NCBI GenBank assembly: GCA_047630355.1
Contig: JBLHXN010000097.1
Span: 1 to 13,277, forward strand
DNA length: 13,277 nucleotides
Source of the DNA: JANQUM01 sp047630355
Lineage (GTDB): Bacteria > Bacteroidota > Bacteroidia > Cytophagales > Spirosomataceae
Reading direction: 5' to 3'
Shown: positions 7,860 to 13,277 of the stretch, in pieces
Numbering within the stretch: position 1 is the stretch's first letter
Layout of the letters: each line of letters opens with the position of its first letter
Made by a program: the position numbers and the translations under genes
Notes under the pieces: model-generated
The model's database searches: none
What the model saw: the letters and a program-made list of their open reading frames with translations, nothing else
Told to the model about the DNA's origin: nothing

Positions 7860-8412
7860 CTAAATATTCTTATAAAGGTCTTTTAACAAAAATCGACATT
7901 CATCAATCTTGATTTCTTCTTCGTCCTGATAATATGATTTTAGTAAACATTCGTTCTCTGCTATTTTCTTGAATATTTCAACCTTTTTTTTCTTCGTGCT
8001 AACCAACACGTATTCCCGAAAACTCTCAATCGTTTGGTAACACTCAAATTTTTCGTTTCGGTCGAATAATTCGGTGGAATCAGAAAGTACTTCGACGATA
8101 ATTTCTGCATTTTGTAGAGCGTCAAGACCTTGTTGTTTTTAGTGAGTTCGAGCTCTTTGCAAGTAATTACTACATCAGGAAAAAGAAACTTATCATATCT
8201 CGGAATGGCAATTACCTAATCTGAAGTCATGATATAATAACCTTTTTCTTCTAAATAATTTCCGAGAAACCGATTAATCCTACTCGTCAATATATTATGC
8301 GAATTTTGTGCTCCTGCAATTGCCACAATTTTACCACCGTGGTATTCCAACTTCACATCGGAGGTGGCAAGTCAAAATATTCTTCGTGACTGATTCCAGG
8401 TGTCGTTTTCAT
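7860..8412 (-). pseudogene. Uma2 family protein, decayed second copy
   Basis: Read from ATG at 8412, it starts MKTTPGISHEEYFDL and then loses frame near 8370. Relative to the intact copy at 420-989, 4 nt are missing at the position of its LLAAS segment. The next frame carries ATSDVKLEYHGGKIVAIAG and continues to SD, then an in-frame TAG (8218-8216) where the intact copy has Gln in SDQLIAVP. The same frame then reads VIAIPRYDKFLFPDVVITC. A further frameshift near 8136-8140, in an A-rich stretch, leads into GLDALQNAEIIVEVLSDST and continues intact to the TAG at 7862-7860. Two frameshifts and one nonsense codon make it non-functional as a single protein. The active-site Asp, Glu and Lys positions are all still recognisable, so the decay is recent. 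Its start overlaps the VanZ stop (ATGA). Confidence 0.9.
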
Positions 8413-8750
8413 AATCTTAACCTGTTTCCCAAATATACAACAGAACACCCAATCAACGTTCCAATTCCATCGGCAACCATATCTAACACTTCAAAAGAAC
8501 GGTGAAAACTCTCGGGTAAAATTCCTTGCCAGAATTCGATGAATATTCCGAAAGAAATTCCGGCGATGATGACTTTTAAATAATCGGCTTTGACGAGTAA
8601 CCATACTATAGCAAAACCCGCAAATGCTACGAAATGAGCGGTTTTGTCATTGATATTATTATCTGGTAATTTCTGACTCGGAAAAGAAGTTAGTACAAAC
8701 AATAAAATTGTGTAGAAGATAGCGGCAAAAAAGGTCAACTTTTTAATCAT
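8409..8750 (-). CDS. VanZ-like family membrane protein
   Basis: This is a 113-residue integral membrane protein with four predicted hydrophobic segments (about 4-22, 38-53, 58-73 and 90-108). Conserved VanZ-family positions are visible: NDKTAHFVAFA (34-44), the membrane acidic residue and Gln in FIEFWQ (71-75), and SFEVLDMVADGIGTLIG (85-101). VanZ gives low-level teicoplanin resistance in enterococci. Most short chromosomal homologues have no established function, so no resistance role is claimed. Its ATG overlaps the stop of the upstream fibre-like pseudogene (tetranucleotide ATGA), and its own stop overlaps the start of the Uma2 remnant in the same way. It is the only intact member of this coupled trio. 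Confidence 0.88.
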   Translation of the reverse strand: MIKKLTFFAAIFYTILLFVLTSFPSQKLPDNNINDKTAHFVAFAGFAIVWLLVKADYLKVIIAGISFGIFIEFWQGILPESFHRSFEVLDMVADGIGTLIGCSVVYLGNRLRL

Positions 8751-9839
8751 AAAGCAATGTATTTTGTTCCGTCAGAAAAGAGCGTATAGCTATACGCCCC
8801 CGATTTATTTAAGGTGGTATTTCGGGTAGTGTCGCCCTCGTGAAAGGTAAGAGAAGTGGTAATTATTCCCGTTCCGATGTTCACAATTTTCCATAACTTT
8901 CCGGTTCTTGTAGAAGGGGCGGAGAGAGTATAAATTACACTGTTTCCTTCGTGAATGTAGATGCCGTAATTATCTGACAAGGTGATATCTGTTGTTGAAG
9001 TAAAGAAGTCGGATTTGATTTCGTGAACAGTGTTTTTCGTAATTATTCCGTTGCTATTGGTAGTCAGAATTTTATTTTCGGATGAACCGCTTTGTAATCT
9101 AATCAGCTTCAACGGATTTCCTGTCGACGAAACTGTCAGAGCGTTCGTTACGTCCGTAGTGCCGATTCCCACAAAACCGCCGAAGTAGTTTTTCAATATT
9201 GCGGGTTGCATATAAATACCCCAGCCGTTTGTGACTATGTTTGCGTTTACGCCCCTGATTGCTTCCATTCGGAAGGCGTAAAAGTTGGTAATCTTAGCGG
9301 TATTTCCCGCGTCGCTATTTGTGAATAGTCGTAGGTTTATCAAGTCGAAATTATCGGTATTGCTGAAACTTCCCAAAAAGCGTACTGTTGCGGCTCGTTG
9401 TAAACGCTTGCCGTCGCGAAAGCCAAGACTGTCTGCAAATCCTCTTTGGTAATTTATCTCCAGACTGCTGTTATGGACATCCGTAAAGGTAACGTCGCTC
9501 TTAAAATTAGCGTAATTATTCACGGTAAGCCCTTAGTAATTAGCTAAAGGTTCGGTTGCTAAACCAACGGTGGAAGTAGATAATGGGAAAACGCCAGTAT
9601 CAAACCTTGGCTCGTTGAGGCTGATGTATTGTCCCCGTGAATTTTCCGCTCCGTACAAACCCGTTACCATCAAACGGCTGTTAAACGGTGACTTAAAAGC
9701 GTGTGAGATTGCTACTGCTCCCGGTCGGTAAATTGAGTCGGTTTTTGTAACGTTGTTCGTTGTAGTATTTCGCAAAAATCAGTTATTTTGGGCGGAAACT
9801 TGCAGGGAGAGCAGAAGTAAAAACAAAAAAAAATCTCAT
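8747..9839 (-). pseudogene. Exported fibre-like surface protein, inactivated by three lesions
   Basis: From ATG at 9839 the frame closes after 18 codons. Removing one T from the nine-T run (9828-9836) gives a textbook signal peptide, MRFFLFLLLLSLQVSAQ, with a VSA/Q cleavage site. Codon 20 is then TGA (9781-9779), after which RNTTTNNVTKTDSIYRPGAVAIS and more run in the same frame to TAA (codon 102, 9535-9533). Beyond that GLTVNNYANFKSDV continues to the TGA at 8749-8747. The corrected length is exactly 364 codons including the stop. The distal part has VGIGTTDVTNALTV, a motif common in beta-rich Bacteroidota fibre and surface proteins, and ends in GAYSYTLFSDGTKYIAL. No peptidase S74 or sorting (type IX CTD) domain is seen. 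Function is unknown. The intact reading frames flanking the lesions suggest recent loss. Confidence 0.85.
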
Positions 9840-9868
9840 AGCTTTTTCAGTAAAGTTATGAGATTTTT
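9829..9868 (-). terminator. Hairpin after the desaturase, overlapping the next gene's start codon
   Basis: A perfect 12-bp stem (9829-9840 with 9857-9868, AAAAATCTCATA/TATGAGATTTTT) has a 16-nt loop. On the minus strand it begins 24 nt past the desaturase stop and its 3' arm runs straight into the nine-T tract, the layout of an intrinsic terminator. The same 3' arm contains the ATG (9839-9837) and first codons of the fibre-like pseudogene. It could therefore act as a terminator or attenuator, or block initiation on read-through RNA. Confidence 0.7.
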
Positions 9869-9892
9869 ATGAAACTAAAAGGTAAGACTCGT

Positions 9893-10870
9893 TTAGCGGC
9901 TAATCCAATTAAACTCGTATTCCAGTTCGGGTACCTTCGTTCGCTCGGCAACTCGCCTCAAACGAGTCGGTAGTTTTACTAAATAATCGCGGGCTTTTTC
10001 GCCTTTCTCGTTCAAACCTCTGATGTTTTCGATGCCCCATTCGTCTACCAAATCAGTTAAAATTTGAATATAGTCTTGAGCTGTGTAAACGCCCAAACGT
10101 TGAGCCGCATCCGAAAAGTGAGAAAAAGTCGCTCCCATTTGCATACCCGTTTCGCGGAGGAAGTGAGCGGGCATCACAATTTTCTTTTTCATCATGTCTT
10201 CAAACGCCAACATCATTTCTGAAGGGTCTAACTCAAATATCCGACGTACAAATTCTTTATAAGCTTTTGCGTGACGCATTTCGTCGGCTGCAATTACACC
10301 ACAGATTTTTGATAAATGGTTATTGCCAAATTGCTTGGAAAGCGTCGCCGTCCGGCGGTGAGAAATATTAGTAGCAAGTTCTTGAAAAGAAGTGTAGATA
10401 AAATTTCGGTACGGGTCGCTGCCGGTTCCGATATCAAATCCATCGGCGATGAGGTACTGCGTAGAAGTCTCCATTTCCTTCATATTCACCCTTCCCGAAA
10501 GGTAAAGGTATTTGTTTAACAAATCTCCGTGACGGTTTTCTTCGGCGGTCCATCCACGTATCCATCTTGACCACCCCTGCGGTTCCATTTGACTGATTCC
10601 TTCAATTGCCATTAACCAAGATTCGTAAGTTGGCAGGGCTTCTTCGGTAATTGTATCGCCAATCAGAACTGCCATATAATCGTATGGAAGTTCACGGCAA
10701 GACTCTTTTACTATTTTGATCTCTTCGTAAAAATTATCAGAAGTAGAATCTGGGAGTAAATCAGAAGGTTGCCAATTTTGATCAATTGGCTTGAGATAGT
10801 CTTTAAGAAGTTCATCGATTTTCAGGCCGAGAAACTTCATCACTTCTAAACGTGTATTTGGTAATTTCAT
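9893..10870 (-). CDS. Acyl-ACP desaturase (soluble di-iron, FA_desaturase_2 family)
   Basis: This soluble enzyme introduces a cis double bond into acyl-ACP, using O2 and electrons from ferredoxin, to make unsaturated fatty acids for membrane lipids. At 325 residues it matches the plant stearoyl-ACP desaturase fold closely, including the long blocks WTAEENRHGDLLNKYLYLSG (108-127) and IYTSFQELATNISH (158-171). The six di-iron ligands are all present: Glu76 (ITEEALPTY), Glu111 and His114 (EENRH), Glu164 (SFQE), and Glu197 and His200 (DEMRH). RLGVYTAQDY and the C-terminal LPTRLRRVAER also match. No chloroplast-type leader is present, as expected. Double-bond position cannot be read from sequence. 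It has its own good promoter upstream and a hairpin downstream. The three genes beyond that hairpin run in the same direction. Confidence 0.95.
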   Translation of the reverse strand: MKLPNTRLEVMKFLGLKIDELLKDYLKPIDQNWQPSDLLPDSTSDNFYEEIKIVKESCRELPYDYMAVLIGDTITEEALPTYESWLMAIEGISQMEPQGWSRWIRGWTAEENRHGDLLNKYLYLSGRVNMKEMETSTQYLIADGFDIGTGSDPYRNFIYTSFQELATNISHRRTATLSKQFGNNHLSKICGVIAADEMRHAKAYKEFVRRIFELDPSEMMLAFEDMMKKKIVMPAHFLRETGMQMGATFSHFSDAAQRLGVYTAQDYIQILTDLVDEWGIENIRGLNEKGEKARDYLVKLPTRLRRVAERTKVPELEYEFNWISR

Positions 10871-10916
10871 TTTTTCATTTTTTTAGGGTATTCAAAGACT
10901 ATTATAGCGTTTTATA

Positions 10917-10924
10917 CAAAGATA
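10917..10924 (-). promoter_or_regulatory. Bacteroidota-type -7 box for the desaturase
   Basis: On the minus strand TATCTTTG is a perfect match to TAnnTTTG. Transcription would start near 10910, giving a leader of about 40 nt before the ATG at 10870. No clean TTG lies at the expected -33 spacing, so activation by a bound regulator is plausible. Confidence 0.55.
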
Positions 10925-10946
10925 ATCAACGAAGGGTAAACGTATG

Positions 10947-10972
10947 ATACGATTTAATGTTAAATACGATTT
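10947..10972. promoter_or_regulatory. Direct repeat and dyad upstream of the desaturase promoter
   Basis: ATACGATTT occurs at 10947-10955 and again at 10964-10972, a 17-bp period. Between and overlapping the copies is the dyad ATTTAA-TG-TTAAAT (10952-10965). This sits immediately upstream of where the -33 element of the desaturase promoter would be, which suits a transcription-factor site, for example one responding to lipid state or temperature. That role is inference. It also lies just past the stop of the upstream glycosyltransferase. Confidence 0.35.
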
Positions 10973-10990
10973 TCTGATAAATTAACTTAC

Positions 10991-11974
10991 TCAATATTTT
11001 CGGTCTTTCCAGTTTAAACCGCCCGGAAGCATAAAGTTTATCAATTGTAAAAACCAAAAAATGATTACGTAAACCGAATAAACGGGTAAATAGATTGCCC
11101 ATTTTGTCAAACCAATTTTACGTAAAGATAAAAAGCCGATAAGCATATTGAGCGACAAGGCAACAAAAAGAAGTAACTGTCCGATTATCAGATTTGTTAA
11201 AAGTACTGTACAAATAATTGGAAATAAAAATGCCTGAGCAAAAGCCGCAATTAATAATGGGGAACGCGATTGTACGCCGCCGGTTACCCAGCGTTTACGC
11301 TGCCTGAAGTAATTTTCGGGCGGTTCAGTGAACGCAAGTATTTCTTTACAGTACAGATGCCTGAAATCGAATCCTTCCTCAACAATGGCATTATAGAGTG
11401 CGTAATCCTCCACGATAGAAAACGGAATTTTTTCGTAACCACCTACGGTTTCGTAAGCAGACCTTGAAATCGCCATATTATTTCCCATCCCTGTAGTCGG
11501 AATGTTGAAACGGCCGCAAAATTCTATAAAATTCAACACATTTAGCCACTCGATGCCCTGACAGCGGGCAAAAACTGAAACGGGTTTTGTGGTGGTACTT
11601 CCTACCACAACCCCGACATTTTGCTCAAACGCAGACAACATAGTTTCTGTCCAACTGATTGGTAACGTTATATCTGCATCGGTGAAGAAAAAGTATTCTC
11701 CGGTTGCCTGTTTTATTAACTGCACTAACACATTCGTTTTTCCTTTCAATTCACTGGTTGATTCGTGAATCGAAATTAAACGCATATAAGGCTTATCGCG
11801 GATAAAAGATGTAACGATATTGGCAGTACCATCCGTTGAATTATCGTCTCCGATTAAGACTTCTAATTGTTCTTTCGGGTACGATAAGTTAGCCACTGAT
11901 ATGAGTACATTTTCAATGTTTTGTTCTTCATTTCGTGCCGCTATGAGTACGCTTATTCTTTTATTTTTCGTAAT
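10991..11974 (-). CDS. Family 2 glycosyltransferase with C-terminal membrane helices; non-canonical start
   Basis: This transfers a sugar from a nucleotide donor at the inner face of the cytoplasmic membrane. The first canonical start, GTG at 11896, would cut off the first beta-strand. Extending the frame upstream to ATT at 11974 restores MTKNKRISVLIAARNEE (ATT as first codon), the expected GT2 N-terminus, and 327 residues. No ATG, GTG or TTG exists between the upstream TAG (11992-11990) and GTG 11896. In ATT numbering the motifs are GDDNSTDGT (42-50), FTDAD (97-101, metal and nucleotide), VED (188-190, probable base region) and QRKRW (225-229, acceptor and processivity region). Three hydrophobic segments fill the last 95 residues, and the end is GGLNWKDRKY. 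The product could be a glycolipid or exopolysaccharide. A -7-like TACTTTTA lies at 11998-11991, which would give a very short leader. Confidence 0.85.
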   Translation of the reverse strand: MTKNKRISVLIAARNEEQNIENVLISVANLSYPKEQLEVLIGDDNSTDGTANIVTSFIRDKPYMRLISIHESTSELKGKTNVLVQLIKQATGEYFFFTDADITLPISWTETMLSAFEQNVGVVVGSTTTKPVSVFARCQGIEWLNVLNFIEFCGRFNIPTTGMGNNMAISRSAYETVGGYEKIPFSIVEDYALYNAIVEEGFDFRHLYCKEILAFTEPPENYFRQRKRWVTGGVQSRSPLLIAAFAQAFLFPIICTVLLTNLIIGQLLLFVALSLNMLIGFLSLRKIGLTKWAIYLPVYSVYVIIFWFLQLINFMLPGGLNWKDRKY

Positions 11975-12052
11975 AAAATTGTTTTCGAGCTAAAAGTACG
12001 AATAAAACCGTACGTACCATATAATGCTTTTACGAACTAACACATTAATATT

Positions 12053-12064
12053 GGTGTAAACACC
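12053..12064. promoter_or_regulatory. Operator-like dyad upstream of the GH97 gene
   Basis: GGTGT-AA-ACACC forms perfect 5-bp arms, 49 bp upstream of the GH97 start in the 138-bp region between the divergent GT2 and GH97 genes. A self-complementary GTACGTAC (12010-12017) lies on the GT2 side. Either could be a control site for carbohydrate regulation. The evidence is symmetry and position only. Confidence 0.3.
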
Positions 12065-12112
12065 TATTTTTACAGACGATTCTTACGATTTACTACTTAT
12101 TTTTACGTCCAT

Positions 12113-13277
12113 ATGCGAATTTCATCCCTTTTGCCAATTCTGGCTGTTCTTACCTTTTCTGCGTGCACGAAGAAAAACTTAGATACTTCAGTACTATCGC
12201 CCGATGATAAGATTCAAGTACATTTTAGCCTCAGCGAGCAAGGGGAACCGAGGTACGATATTTACAAAAAAGGCAAGACAATTATCAAAACTTCTAAGTT
12301 GGGATTTCAGACAACTACGTTTGATTACACCAAAGGATTCACCATTGAAGATGCCGTCTCACGAGATTTTTCGGAAGTATGGGAACCTGTGTGGGGACAG
12401 CAACAGGAAGTCAAAAACGAATACAGAGAATTGACGGTAAAATTAAAGAATTCTGAAGGCGAACTACTCAATATTATATTCCGGGCTTTTAACGATGGCG
12501 TTGGCTTTCGCTATGAATTTCCGTTGGAAGAAGAAACTGGAAACGAAGAATTGATTATTCTGGATGAAATGACTGAATTCAGACAAACCGCCGATCACAC
12601 TACGTGGTGGACTCCCGGATGTTGGGATAATGATGAGTACCCGTACACCGAATCAGAAATTAGTAAAATTGACGCAACTTATTTCTTGAAAGAATACCCT
12701 TATTCTAATGTCACGAGTATTCTGGAAATACAAGGTGTGAATACACCAGTGACCATGAAAACTAAAAGTGGCCATTATATTTCTATTCACGAAGCCGCTC
12801 TCGTAAATTTTCCGGGAATGTCTTTATCAGTTGATATAAACGACTTTACATTCAGGAGTAACCTGGCGGAAAAACAACTAAAGAAAGGGGTGAAAGCTGA
12901 GGTGCAGCTTCCTTTCAAAACGCCTTGGCGTACCATTCAAATTACTGAGAATGCGGGTGATTTAACGCTTTCGCATTTGATTTATAACCTCAATGAACCC
13001 AACGCTCTCGAAAATACGGACTGGATAAAACCGATGAAGTACATGGGAATATGGTGGGAAATGCACGTCGGGAAATCCGATTGGGCAAAAGCCGGCGGAA
13101 AGCACGGAGCAACAACAGAAAATGCCAAACACTACATTGACTTTTGTGCTGAGAACGGAATAAAAGGATTACTGATTGAAGGTTGGAATACCGGATGGGA
13201 AGATTGGACTGGAGACGACCGAGAAGGAATATTCGATTTCAAAACTCCGTACAGTGATTTTGACTTGAAAGGAGTAG
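12113..13277 (+). CDS. Glycoside hydrolase family 97 lipoprotein (SusB-like), 3'-truncated by the window edge
   Basis: The frame is open for 388 codons to the right edge; full-length GH97 enzymes are around 650-740 residues, so the C-terminal half is missing. The signal is a lipobox FSAC with Cys18, so the protein is probably an envelope-anchored exo-acting glucosidase or galactosidase. GH97 N-terminal beta-domain motifs are clear: EPVWGQQQEV (91-100), NEYREL (102-107), FRAFNDGVGFRYEF (123-136), TPGCWDNDEYPY (167-178) and ISIHEAALVNFPGM (223-236), where the Glu is a probable calcium ligand. The start of the TIM barrel follows with KYMGIWWEMH (309-318) and LIEGWNTGWEDW (354-365). The catalytic residues that separate inverting alpha-glucosidases from retaining alpha-galactosidases fall beyond the edge, so specificity is open. 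No SusC/D genes adjoin it on this side. Confidence 0.94.
   Translation, partial: MRISSLLPILAVLTFSACTKKNLDTSVLSPDDKIQVHFSLSEQGEPRYDIYKKGKTIIKTSKLGFQTTTFDYTKGFTIEDAVSRDFSEVWEPVWGQQQEVKNEYRELTVKLKNSEGELLNIIFRAFNDGVGFRYEFPLEEETGNEELIILDEMTEFRQTADHTTWWTPGCWDNDEYPYTESEISKIDATYFLKEYPYSNVTSILEIQGVNTPVTMKTKSGHYISIHEAALVNFPGMSLSVDINDFTFRSNLAEKQLKKGVKAEVQLPFKTPWRTIQITENAGDLTLSHLIYNLNEPNALENTDWIKPMKYMGIWWEMHVGKSDWAKAGGKHGATTENAKHYIDFCAENGIKGLLIEGWNTGWEDWTGDDREGIFDFKTPYSDFDLKGV

Noticed and set aside
9533..9775. Separate 80-residue gene starting at TTG 9775
   Set aside because: It shares the frame of the downstream fragment across a single TAA, and of the corrected signal peptide across a single TGA, so it is the middle part of one broken gene.
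9776..9784. TGA at codon 20 of the fibre-like gene read as recoded tryptophan or selenocysteine
   Set aside because: TGA is used as the ordinary stop for the DinB-fold and VanZ genes here, no recoding hairpin is apparent, and the same gene also has a frameshift and a TAA.
7835..9892. Genomic island or insertion-sequence footprint explaining the decayed region
   Set aside because: No transposase, terminal inverted repeat pair, target duplication, integrase or tRNA is visible, and base composition looks like the neighbours.

Overview
The window is a stretch of a Bacteroidota chromosome. A SusC/SusD outer-membrane pair, a GH97 lipoprotein, a plant-type acyl-ACP desaturase and a perfect TAnnTTTG-type -7 box all point that way. 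Multiple Uma2 copies and VanZ suggest the Cytophagales (Spirosomaceae-like), but that finer placement is inference. No tRNA, rRNA, CRISPR array, transposase or phage module is visible. I did not find a coherent new multi-gene system. The unusual content is a decaying operon, one glycosyltransferase without a normal start codon, and several strong palindromes.

Layout from left to right. (1) The 3' end of a DinB-fold gene (+) converges with and overlaps an intact Uma2 nuclease-fold gene (-). (2) A perfect 20-bp-stem hairpin separates Uma2 from a SusC-SusD pair read on the minus strand (susC 5911-2693, then susD 2560-1115). The 132-nt gap between them holds its own stem-loop. (3) A DUF2064/TIGR04282 nucleotide-diphospho-sugar-transferase-like gene (-) and a PLP-dependent threonine dehydratase/serine racemase (+) are divergently arranged around a short dyad. 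(4) From 10870 down to 7860 on the minus strand lies a former operon: acyl-ACP desaturase, an exported fibre-like protein, a VanZ-family membrane protein, and a second Uma2. The last three are linked by ATGA stop/start overlaps. The fibre-like gene carries one frameshift and two nonsense codons. The second Uma2 carries two frameshifts and one nonsense codon. VanZ, between them, is intact. (5) A membrane-associated GT2 glycosyltransferase (-) and a GH97 lipoprotein (+, running off the right edge) diverge from a 138-bp intergenic region.

Working together: SusC and SusD would form one TonB-dependent uptake complex for an unidentified ligand. The GH97 enzyme is a glycan hydrolase of the type found with such systems, but here it is about 6 kb from the SusC start and shows no shared operon. 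The desaturase makes unsaturated acyl-ACP for membrane lipids. It sits behind the clearest promoter in the window and ends in a hairpin that also contains the start codon of the next gene. The remaining genes look like single-function housekeeping or accessory genes with no evident common pathway.
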